Shown one piece after another: positions 50,766 to 61,749 of a DNA stretch of 64,000 nt (position 1 is its first letter; every line of letters starts with the position of its first letter). The DNA comes from Myrica gale. Its lineage: Eukaryota; Streptophyta; Magnoliopsida; Fagales; Myricaceae. A model generated the notes under the pieces. The model saw nothing but the letters and a program-made list of their open reading frames with translations, did not search any database and had not been told where the DNA came from. A program made the translations under genes and the position numbers. The stretch covers positions 1,677,501 through 1,741,500 of the forward strand of contig OZ005600.1 in the NCBI GenBank assembly GCA_963930655.1. The letters run 5' to 3'.

Positions 50766-53700
50766 ACCATTTATTGTTTTCCTAATTTAGTAAATTCATT
50801 AATAATTTAAAGCGGACAAATTTTTTTTTTCTGGATAAGTTTTAAATAAAACGAACTTCAAATTTAAAGGAAACGATCAAATTTAAATCGTATCAATCTC
50901 CGATAATCTCTCCCTTATATATCTCTATCTGGACGAGAGGTTTAACAGATCTAATCCTCTCTCTCTCTCACTAAAAGCTGCGTGCATGCATGCGACGCAG
51001 AGAGAGAGAGAGAGAGAGGTGTGTACCGGCCCGCTGGGTAGTTACGTGGGCTTGTGAAATTGGCGTTGCATTTCGAGTTAATCACGAAAAGTACCACTCC
51101 TGAGCTGCACAAGACGTGGGAAACATTGCCACGTGCCAACGTAACCATGATATTCACTTTGCTCTCTCTTTTCCCAATTGTTTCTGACCACGTAATCTGT
51201 TCAAATTATTTTGCTATCGCCAATTGCGAAAATAATAATAATAATAATACCGAATAAGAAAATTTGATAAAAAAAAATAGATTTAAAAAAACTGTCGGGT
51301 TGCAATTAGTTTCAGATAGCCTAACTAAACTCTAAACTTTTCCTTATTTTGGTTCATAATGGATAGGAAAACGAAAAGCACAAAAAGAGTAAAAGAGGAG
51401 AACTCTGAAGGCAATGAGTTGGGGCCTCATAAAATGTCATTGGGCCAAGCCCATGATTTGATTAAGTATTGGGCTTAGTTTAGGGTCAAGGTGATATTGG
51501 ACCCTTGTGGACCTGCATGTGAGTGTTGCCACTCATAAACTGGCCTCGCACAAGCCCGTGATTGGACAAGTTTTTGGGCCACATTTAAGCTAAAAGGTGA
51601 TATTGGACTCTGTTGTGTATCTGCTTTACGCTCTAGTTTCAATATATTGGCAGGCTTCAGTTTACTCGTTGCCCATTTCGATTGGAGAAGCTTCTAGCAA
51701 TTTTTTTTCTTTTCTCGATCGAAGCTTCTAGCAATTCACGTGCACAATAGTAGCTTTTTCTATCCTTTTGTCAAGTTCTTCACCCAAGCACACAAGCCCT
51801 CAAAAACCCATCTGTTACAGTCAATTTCCATAGATCAGAAAGATGGATGGGAGTGGTAAGATTAGTGGTCTACTAAGTCCCATGCATAAAAGATGCACTG
51901 TATGATATGTTTGAGTCCCAAAAATTTAAGTTTAATCATAAAAAATTCATCACATAATTTTTTATTATTATAATATTTATTAAAAATCTTCTCTCTTCGC
52001 CAACTTCCATAACATATCTTTACTTTATAATATTTCTCAAACCCCAATACCCAAAATTTTTACCCTCAACATAAAATAGTGGGTGCATGCCATTCTAAGT
52101 AGCCACCCCCACCCAGATGGCTAATAGTTGCTGTAGGGAGAGAGAGAGAGTTTCGAAGGCAGAGACATTGCCACATTGGTATAGCTGAACTGTATGAGAC
52201 ATGTAGTCACACTACTCGCCTCATTTGTTAAAAGGAAATAAAGGAAGCATGCACTACCTTATGCTCCAACTTTATCATCATGTTCTTTATCTGCAACACA
52301 CACAAAATACACCCTCAAATAAACATTATCTCAAAAGCATTGTTCCTTCTGATGTACCCTCTTCCTTTTTAAGTGGCTTTTCATTCCCCCCCCTCCCCAT
52401 TAGTCCTCTAAGTTCACCATTCCTTCTCTTCCCCCCTTTTTCCTAAAGCTAAGCAAAGGACAAAAGAAAAGTGAAAATCTCCAATCCATTTTCTAGTAAA
52501 AAAAATATACCAGCAAGTCTCTTACCTTAGTAGTGAAGGAATTTAAAAACAAAAAAAGCGAGCTATAAAGTGAGAGTTCAGTGTATGCACACGACACAAT
52601 CAACTTCAACCTGCCTTTCCAAACCCCTCTTCAGTCTTTACCCACCACGTTTATTCAGAAAACATATTGTTCTTAAGCACTAAGTCTATGTTGTGTTTGA
52701 TTATTACACTGCGATACGTTTCTCCCAAAAGCTGATATTTCTTTCTGCATTCCTTATATCCTTCTTTTGCATGACTCTAGAACAATGTGACCAAAGTTGT
52801 TAGAATTGGACATTCTTTTATACTCGTTTATATATATATATGCTCCTGCAAAAACATAAAGCGGACATTCTTTTGAATATAATATGATTCCTAGACATGA
52901 AGAAATCAGTCTCCATGAATGGACTCAACCACAGTAGAACAGGACGGCCAGTGCAGACTTGAAAGCTTTCTTTTTTCCTTTGTTGTGTTTTTGGGTAAAA
53001 TTAATATCAGACTTTAAAGTTGAAACTACTGAATTATGGGATGTCATGCAATCCTAAAACTAGCTCTGTTCCGACGATTCAATGTTGTCCTTTTTTTGTA
53101 CCAGAAAATGTTTTATTTTTTAGGCTCTTTTCTAGTGGATGCAATTGTGTACATTCATAGTGCTCTCAGCTCTGTACATATCTGCAGCAAGAAACACGAT
53201 TCCCACGGGACGTTTGACAGCCAAACGTGAGGCATGCATTTACTTGGAGAAAACTTTAGCATGAAAGTAGTTATGGTCAGGTGGAGAATAGGCATATACC
53301 TCTGCAGATCAATCTGCTTTTAGTCATCTGACACAATTAATGTACACGCAGAATAGACATATTCTTATACATATCTGTGGAATGCTGATTGGTGGGGGAG
53401 CTAAATGTGTCAAAAGTAGAAAAAAAGTAATGATAGGTTGTTTCCTTGATTCCATTAATTTGAGTTGGAAATGATGCTTACTAGATGAGAATATTAAAAC
53501 TCGACAAAGCTATTAAAATTGCTACCATCTTGCTTAGGAAAGATTCTTTAGACTTGCTATCTTTTGGGAAGAAGCGAAACCCATTCCTTGTATTGGATGG
53601 GAAAGAGTTTATTTTAGTGGTTGGGATATAGATATATATACATAGTGTGCCACGCATTCTACGCCACTGGGAGACAACTGGCCAACACATGGAAACTCTA

Positions 53701-55314
53701 TATATGCATAGATCTATTATATGTTTCTTCAACAAAGGACTGATCAGAGTTTTCTACTGGAACTTTAATTGCTCAAAATTCAACTCCCACTGGGATTGAA
53801 ACATGTGCAATCTCATACAAGAAACATGCTTACACATGCCCTACCATTCATCTACTTCCAGCTCTAAGTCAGAGTGGTTTAGCAATGGCCATATATGGGG
53901 GAGGAACTTTCCTCGCACTTGATCAAATAGAATACTCTGGTAGGAAATGTGTGATCTTCTTTTTCTCTGTGTTGGCTGGAGAACCTATGCGATTCTTTGA
54001 TTGTAATTAACAGGAGAGGAAGATTGGTAAACGATAGACAAATCTTATCTGTATGAGATGCATGCATATCACCCTTTCCAGGGAATAATTTTTTTTTAGC
54101 TTACAGGTTAGTTGACTCAGAATTTAAAACAGAGTTATAGTCCAGAAAAAGAAAAAAAAAGTTTTTGTCTGATTTTTTTTAATGTTTTTGCAAGCATATT
54201 TCTCTGTCGACTTAAATATATTTTGTTTTGTGCTTTTCCTATTTCCTTTATCTGCCACTACAAGAAGAAAAGCTTTTATTCTCTGGGTCCCATCCCTACG
54301 TGGTTCTCCTGTAAGTGTCATGGCCATCTCTAATCATCTTATTCTTTTGGGAGGGCTTCTTTGTCTCGCGCGTTTCACTGATAGGCAGTCCTAGGAGCAA
54401 TTTTGTACACCCTCTCCTGGTTCCAATAGATTAATAGCACCGAGTTTGCCATATATGCGACTTCCACAAGATATTTGCAAGTTTTATTCATGTGACCACG
54501 CATAGCTTTGTCGGCTATGATAATTTTTTCAGTGTATAACAACTAGAAATGAATAAATAATCCAATGAAATGAAGATAGGCCAGAGTTTCCTTTGGAAGC
54601 ATTGATGGTGGTCTAAGTTCATTGATCTTCAGCTGTTGCCTGTTGGTGCTTCCTTCTGATCTGCTGCTGACTTCATTGCACAGTACTGATGTAACCCTTT
54701 TATATCATTATAATCTACTGAAAACTTCCTTTTCAAACCATTTAGTGCAATTGAATCATTAAGATTACCTTTGTTCTTTATTAATGAGTGATTTATCCAC
54801 TCAGATTTTGAATCTCAGCTGCATCTCAACACTGCTTGGGGAATTTCTGTGATGGGGAGAAATAAACAAAATGGATTCCTCATTTTAGCCTAAATAGTAT
54901 AGAAAGTACATGGCTTTGAAACCAGTTCACAAGAAACATTTATAGACTCGAATCTTAAATTCCTTAAAGGTACTGTCTTCTGTTCAACTGCAACATACTA
55001 GTTCCATTTCAGTTATAAAAAGTAATAGAAACCAGAAGTTCATGAAACTAAAGTGCCATGATGCATCTATTGAAAAAGAAGATGCATCATCCAATCCAAT
55101 GCTTCTCAAGTGTCTGCCAATTGGGTTCCCCCTGCATCATATAAGCAAGACAATAGTTGCTTACACTGAGTTATATCTCATGCCCCACCATGTGAATTTC
55201 GTCCATACCATACCACTCATTTCCAAGATGCTGTCTTTGTTTGCTTCTTTCTGTTTCTTCTTAGTTTTCTAATTCCTCTTTTCCCCCTTTGATTCTGTGG
55301 GGGGTGCGGGTACC

Positions 55315-55352
<38 letters not shown>

Positions 55353-55585
55353 GGGATAAATGTAAAATCAGTCCTTGTGCTATAAGAAAAAATCAATTTA
55401 GTCCCTATGATATAAAAAACATCGATTTAGTCCCTATGATTCTATTTTCGTTTGTTATTGGTCCTCTATCAGGGACTGATTTTATCACTTTCTAAAATCA
55501 CAGGGACTAAATCGATATTTTTCATATCACAGGGACTAAATCGATTTTTACTTATAACACATGGATCAATTTTATATTTATCCCC
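55353..55585. mobile_element. MITE with 9-bp target duplication
   Basis: A 233-bp element opening GGGATAAATGTAAAATCAGT and closing with the imperfect reverse complement (...ATTTTATATTTATCCCC); the arms are about 100 bp. TATATATAA stands directly on both sides (55344-55352, 55586-55594), fitting a Mutator-like 9-bp duplication, but the left side is a TA repeat so this is weaker than for the other elements. It carries TTTAGTCCCTATGAT / AGGGACTAAATCG motifs reminiscent of the element at 27371-28219. Confidence 0.7.
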
Positions 55586-56102
55586 TATATATAAACCCTA
55601 CAAAATTTATGGACTCTGGTTGATCAGCTAAAACACTTTTCCATCTGTTTAGCTAAATCTACTGACTTCAGATAAACCATAAATAATACAGAAATCACAG
55701 TTTGACCTCCTATATATATATTGGAGGAAATGTAAAAATTAATTAAATATAGGGTAGGAGAGGAATTAACAATACTAACCGCGACGGAACAGAGATGAGG
55801 CATATGAATGATGGATCCGACATATTCCCGATCACAAGGCATGGGACCCATTTTAACAGTCTGGCACCAGTTTACAAAATCAATTCATTTAACAGATGAT
55901 TCATCCATCCAACGTCCCAGATTCATCCATCCAACGCAGACCCGTCACCTGCGGCGCAAGTTAGTCCCGAGTCCACACTCCAGTCTCCAGAGAAATATCA
56001 AACAGAACTTGTTAAAAAGATTTCTCTGATATTTTGAGAATATGAAACGTTATATATAATGATAAAATCTCAGTCGTTTAATGGAAAATACGCCAGTTAG
56101 AG

Positions 56103-56265
56103 TGTGTTCGGTTAAGGTGTATTGTGAGGATTTTTTGTGTTTTGAGAATTTTTATGTGATGTTAACTTTATTGGTATACGTGTTGTAGTTATATTTATGT
56201 GGTGTGAAAAATTATGTTTGGTTGTAGAATCTGAGGATTCAAACAATCCTGACCATGCCCTTATA
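56103..56265. repeat. AT-rich dispersed repeat, copy C
   Basis: Matches 24598-24749 closely and ends TGACCATGCCCTTA. It lies about 310 bp upstream of the HD-Zip uORF. Confidence 0.7.
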
Positions 56266-56576
56266 TTCAAATCAAGAGGGTAGTTTCGTGATTCTGTAGT
56301 CATCGAACCACAATATAAAGTGCGCTACGCTCGCCTCGGTCAACTTTAGCTGCGATAAACGCCTAGAAGATACACTTGCCTTTTTCCGGCAACCGTAGTT
56401 TCCACTCCCGATCACAAATCTCTCTTAGTTTTGTAGATATACCTTTTTCTGGGCCAAATCCTCGGCTTTTTTAGTTGTTTCGTTAAACTAACTTGTCTTT
56501 TTCCCTCGGACGATCCAAGTCAAACACAAGTGGCCGGGAAAATCAAGCGGAGCTGGGACAGAGCGGAAGGCCTATC

Positions 56577-56666
56577 ATGATGGGATCTTGTATATGTCCG
56601 TTGCAGACACCGGCAAGGTTGCTCTGGACCACTAGCTTCTTCCGCCACAAGCTTATGATCTTCTAA
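56577..56666 (+). promoter_or_regulatory. 29-codon upstream ORF in the HD-Zip I leader
   Basis: An ORF starting with two adjacent ATGs (56577, 56580) and ending in TAA at 56664-56666, 134 nt before the main ATG. It is the nearest long uORF to the HD-Zip start and would encode MMGSCICPLQ... with a basic/aromatic end (FFRHKLMIF). Arabidopsis ATHB1 is known to have a conserved-peptide uORF of similar length that represses translation. The resemblance is inferred from position and length, and the peptide was not compared. Confidence 0.6.
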
Positions 56667-56800
56667 TCTGTACTATACACCCCCAGCCACCAAAATTCTA
56701 CGTATACGAAAGCAGCATCACCTTCAGCGCCACCATCTGAAGCTTTTCTTTCCTGTCGTCTCGCCGTAGAACACCACACGTGTCAAACGAGGATTGGACT

Positions 56801-59258
56801 ATGGACTCGGGCCGCCTTTTCTTCGACCCTTCAGCCTGCAACGGCGGCAACATGTTGTTCCTCGGGAACTGTGATAACGTTTTCCGAGGTATTTTTCCCA
56901 ATACCACCCGGGCTTGTTTGTTGTCTATCAGTTACACGTGTCAGGTTCTACTGTTTTCTTGTACGTTCTCTTTGATTCCCTGACTCTGAGAAACAAGACT
57001 TTGAAGTGAAGTAGTATGTCTTGTGTTGTTTCTGATTCAAAAATATGGAGGAGCTAGTTGTTAGTTCGCTTAAACTGAGGTTTTGCTTTGAATTTTCAAT
57101 TTCTGGGTTCCTGGAAATCATGTATGAATCAGCATTCCAAGAATTAACTTTATGGTTAAATTTATTATTTTTGTTTTCTGTTTTTCTGTCGATACTGAGA
57201 TATCTCGGTACGTTTCTGTATTGTGGGGGATTGAATTAGGAGGAACAACAATGATGAGCATGGAGGAAAGCTCAAAGAGGCGACCCTTTTTCAGCTCTCC
57301 CGACGAACTATTCGACGAGGAATATTACGACGAGCAGTTGCCGGAGAAGAAGCGCCGCCTCACTCCTGAGCAGGTTTGTGACGCAAGGACCCACCACCAG
57401 TCACAACAATATGCTTAGTGATCATATACGTATCTAGTATCTACCCCCAAAAGACACTCATCTACTTTAGGGTCGATTTGGCGCACTCACATGTTCACTT
57501 ATCGGCATAAAACTCACTTTTTGTCAATTGGATTTTGTTTTTCCTTCGTTCGAGGGAGAGATCTGAAATTGACCACTCTTGAACAAATATTTGGAAGATC
57601 AAGGATTATTCTTTTTTTATAAATACCTTGAAGTTGAAGTTGTGAACAACAGTTAAGAACCGTCTCTTTGGAATTGATGCTCCATTAGGTTGCTAAAGAG
57701 ATAGGAAATGAAGGTGATTAAAAATCTGACTCATCAAATTTTCTGCAAGGTGACAAAGTCAGTGGCTGGTAGGGATCTTCCGTCTTGCCATGAATGATAC
57801 AACTGTTCAGCTTGATTGAGCTTAATTAGAAGACTATAAAACATAAGATTCGAATTGTTTTGTTCTGTTTTCCACTTTTCCTTATGTTTGGAGCAATTAA
57901 ATGAGAAAGCATGAGAGGATATGTCAATTCCTTGAGCCGAGTGATTTGCAGAGTACTCATTATTAACTTCACGAGGGTAATGTTATTAGGTGCATCTGCT
58001 GGAGAAGAGCTTTGAGGCAGAGAACAAACTGGAGCCTGAGCGAAAAACCCAGCTGGCCAAGAAGCTGGGGTTGCAGCCGAGACAGGTTGCCGTGTGGTTC
58101 CAGAACCGCCGGGCTCGGTGGAAGACCAAGCAGCTTGAAAGGGACTTTGATCTCCTCAAATCCTCCTATGACTCACTCCTTTCTAATTATGACTCTCTTG
58201 CCAAGGAGAATGAGAAGATGAAATCTGAGGTATGCCTCCCTTAGAGCCAACGCTTTTGGAGCATTTGTTTCCTATTTTTTATGTTTGTGTGCTAGAAGAG
58301 CTGTAACACAATCTAAATGCATTTGATTTGGGTCTTTGACATTAGTGCTCAATTTGAAGAATTATTAAGATGAAAAAGAAACAGATGCCAGTTGAATAAG
58401 TTTCTCATAACTCTGCTAACATTTCTTTTTTACTTAGATCTGCCAGATGATGAAAAAATATGGGAGTTTCACGGGGGGGTTTTGTTTATTGGATTAATTT
58501 CAGTGCCTTCCTAATCAAAACTCCATCATATGATATTGACATGCACCTGAACTAGAAGATGATCGGACCCTGCCTGAAGAGGGTCCTACCAATCGAGATT
58601 CGTCCATGTAAACAAACATGTGTTTTCCAATATAGCATCTGTTCTCAACCCCACTTTGATGTAAAGGGACAATTTTAAAGTCATCAGACGAATATACCTT
58701 GGCAGCTTTCTCAAAATATGCCTTTAGACTCTTTCTTTGCTGAAGGATTAGCTAAGTAAATTAATCAAAAAATTGAAAACAGTGACAAGCAGTTCGAGAA
58801 GGTTTATCAGTACCGCCATTAGGTACGCTGCTCATTATATTGTATGCGAATGCCATGACATATTGACAATTGGACTGCAGGTGTTTTCCTTAACTGAAAA
58901 ACTTCAAGCTAAGGAGGTGGCTGGAGCAGCCATTTCAGCTCCCAAATCTGACCCCCTTCCTGGGGATATAACCTATGTTTCAGCCATCCAATTCAGCGTG
59001 AAGGTTGAGGACCGCCTGAGTTCTGGGAGTGGAGGGAGTGCAGTGCTGGATGAGGACGGTCCGCAACTTGTGGACAGTGGTGATTCATACTTCCCAAGTG
59101 ACAACTACCTCGGCTATGTGGCCCCAGTGGATAGGGTCCAATCAGAGGAGGATGACAGGAGTGATGATGGTCGGAGTTACTTCTCGGATGTGTTTGCAGC
59201 TGCAGAACATCAACGCCCTGAGGAGGAAGAGCCTTTGGGTTGGTGGGTGTGGTCTTAA
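56801..59258 (+). CDS. HB1: HD-Zip class I transcription factor, ATHB1/HAT5 type
   Basis: Four exons (56801-56888, 57240-57373, 57990-58229, 58881-59258) give 279 aa. The N-terminus ([21 protein letters not shown]) and [20 protein letters not shown] match ATHB1-like proteins. The homeodomain runs from [11 protein letters not shown] through helix 3 ([15 protein letters not shown]), followed at once by a leucine zipper ([20 protein letters not shown], continuing to SLTEKLQAK). An acidic middle ([20 protein letters not shown]) and a C-terminal activation-type end with WWVW complete it. It binds CAATNATTG-type sites as a dimer and influences growth and hypocotyl and leaf development in Arabidopsis. 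The zipper is split across the exon 3/4 junction. Convergent with the MBD9-like gene, as in Arabidopsis (At3g01470/At3g01460, recalled). Confidence 0.93.
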
Positions 59259-59641
59259 AATGTGGTTAAACTAATAAAACCGTCAACACCATGATGAGGA
59301 GGAAGAGCCTTTGGTTGGTGGGTGTGGTCCTAAAATGTGCTGAAGAGTAAGAGTTGGGTGTCTTTTACTCTATAAAAATGTCAAATTTTCCAATAGTTTG
59401 CTTAAGCAGAAGACTATCGCGGAAACTATCTGGCATGGTCTAGAAAAAGGTAAGTGTGAAGTTTAGTTTAGGAGTGGCTCAGATCCTGATAATGGTGATC
59501 CATGACCTAAGTTAATGAATAAATTATGTCAATGGCGTCTTGTGACTTCCATTGCTTTTGAAAAAAAAAAAAGATGGGGTTGTTGGCGTCTTGTACTGAG
59601 TCTGTGGATAAGTAGTAAATGTCTTGTTCCGGTCTTTATAA

Positions 59642-59671
59642 CTCTCTCTCTCTCTCTCTCCCCCCCCCCCC
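59642..59671. repeat. (CT)n followed by a 12-C run
   Basis: About nine CT units followed by 12 C, downstream of the HD-Zip gene. On the minus strand it reads Gn(AG)n, the same compound design as the two intronic repeats. Confidence 0.85.
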
Positions 59672-60435
59672 TAATTCTTTATCAAGAAATTTATGCATAT
59701 GTTGGTGGTGAAATATGAGAGAAGCGTTTATACTTCTCAGGCATCAATCCTGACTGCTTGGATATCCTCCACACAAAAACTCTGCATTTCAAATCTTTTC
59801 CAAGTTATACAATGAAAGTGACCTTCTCTACGCCTTCAAATAATTTGCTTTCTATTTATAGCAACGGGGGACTTGTTTTAAGAGCTCACTTTTAGATGAT
59901 ATTGTCTATTTACTCAGTTCTTTTTCTTGAACTTAGTAATTTTTTTTTGTAAATTTTCTGTTTGTTTCTACTTAAAAATAAAAGCAAGAAAGTGATTAGC
60001 GGTTAGGACGCTCTATGTGGACATAGTTATAGCAGCACGGATTTATAGGGGTTATTTTTACACCAAAATTAATAAAAAGGTCACAAAAAAGCATATTCAG
60101 TAAAACTATAAAAATATCTCAATATAAAACTAAGGCGGGTTTGATATGTAAACTAGGCAAAATTCCACTTGGTAAAATATACATGGAACTTTGCTATAAA
60201 AAAAGTGCAAAGAGATGGGGTGGTGGAAAAGCAACAGAATTCCTAGTGACAAAGACAGACCCTGAGTGGTGCATGATTCTCTTTAGCGAGCAACATCAGC
60301 ACCACCATCCATGTTCATAATATAACATCATGAGAATTAAATAAACATGCATATTATATATACATATATATAGACATCCAGATACTCAAGACAACTTCAA
60401 TCACCTAAAGATATACTTTCGTAAAAGAGAGATGT

Positions 60436-60575
60436 TACAAATTTTTCTGGGTTCTTCTCATTAAAAATCTAATGGCTCAAGATCTTTGGGTGTGTAGGGT
60501 CAACTTTTAAAATGAATCATGAGTCGTCAGATTCTTCCCAGAAAAACCCAGGAAGAATAGCAAACATTTACATAA
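60436..60575. repeat. Short MITE-like repeat, copy 2
   Basis: Related to 50606-50765, with inverted ends TTTTTCTGGGTTCTTC / CCCAGAAAAACCCAGG. Confidence 0.6.
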
Positions 60576-61749
60576 AGGCAGAATTCTATCCCCAACCCCC
60601 TCCAGGCTTACGGATTCTAATTTTCTTCTTCTCTGTCCCCCTCTGAGTCTGGGAAAGAGATGCTTACGCAACAAAAACAAACACAAAGGCCCAAGAGACT
60701 GGCCAACTAACTTTGGGTAGTCGCATTCAGGAAATGGCAGCTCATAGATATCTCTTAAAGGCTTTTAGAGGGAACAAAATTAAAGGGCACGGACAAATTA
60801 TCCATTAATCAATAGGACACTTCAACATGAAGGGATTCAACCCACCTCAACGTGCTGTTTTTCTCTTTCAGGGAATAAGTTCTTCCCAACCCCGCAACCC
60901 CACCTCTACTAATCTTCGTTGTCCTCTTCTGCCATACTTGGACCTCCTTTTCTGACAATATTTGGGAAGTTCTATCTCTACGTTCTTCACTTGATAAGCC
61001 AGCCATTGACGACTTCGTTCAACTCATAATGGTACGCGGAGACCAATGATCTCCTCATCTCTGGTTTTGAGGCGTCGCGGCCTCTGGCAGAATGCCAACC
61101 CTTCTTTTAATCCACCCATCAGTCCATCTGATTTTTGTTTTGCTACTTAAAACTTCATCGTTTATGCAATTTGCCCAGGCACTACCTTTTACAGGCTCTT
61201 TTAATTCCAAAATTACAAAAGAAAGGTGGGAAACAGAGAATGATGAATAAAGAATGGAATATGACCACTACACCAGCTCAACTTCGACTGTTACTAAAAA
61301 AATTTCCTTCCTTCTTTTTGGGGTTTTTTTGTCCATTTTTACATGAATTTCCGCTGTATATGTATATGCATCTTGCTCTCTGTGAGAAAAATATCCCTTC
61401 CAAATATCCTCACTTTCCAAGCAACAAAAGTGAAAGCTGCAGCAGAATAAATCCAAAATTGGATGCATCTCATATAGTATGGCTCTGTGCCTCCAGTCCT
61501 CAAGGCAAATGCTTTTACAAGCTCTGCTTCCCAACCAAGCATCCCAGTCAGCAAGTCAGTCATCTTTACCTCCTATGTACATGCATATGATTCGACAGCA
61601 GCAGCAGCAGCCTTGGTTGCCCTCGACATAGGCCCCCACGACTTAAATAACCCACAATGGTTCTCCGATCATCTACATATAACACATGTTCACTGCTGCT
61701 TTGGTCGGAATTAAGTTCCTTGAGAAGTGAAAGATCATGTTTTCCAAGA

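Larger units (their letters stand above)
50428..56576. other. Long intergenic region between SWEET and HD-Zip genes
   Basis: A 6.1-kb divergent spacer holding the SWEET promoter (a weak TATTTAAG on the minus strand near 50514-50524), a GA microsatellite at 50999-51018, a C-rich tract at 52386-52398 and the dispersed repeats and MITE listed separately. ORFs within it are short and have no recognisable domain. The stretch 51450-51600 has a local direct echo of GGTGATATTGGAC. Confidence 0.5.
59259..61749. other. Spacer between convergent HD-Zip and MBD9 genes
   Basis: Two 3' untranslated regions and about 2 kb of non-coding DNA. A partial echo of the HD-Zip stop region (GAGGAGGAAGAGCCTTTGGTTGGTGG) occurs at 59296-59322. 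It also holds a (CT)nCn tract and one MITE-like repeat. No gene seen. Confidence 0.5.
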
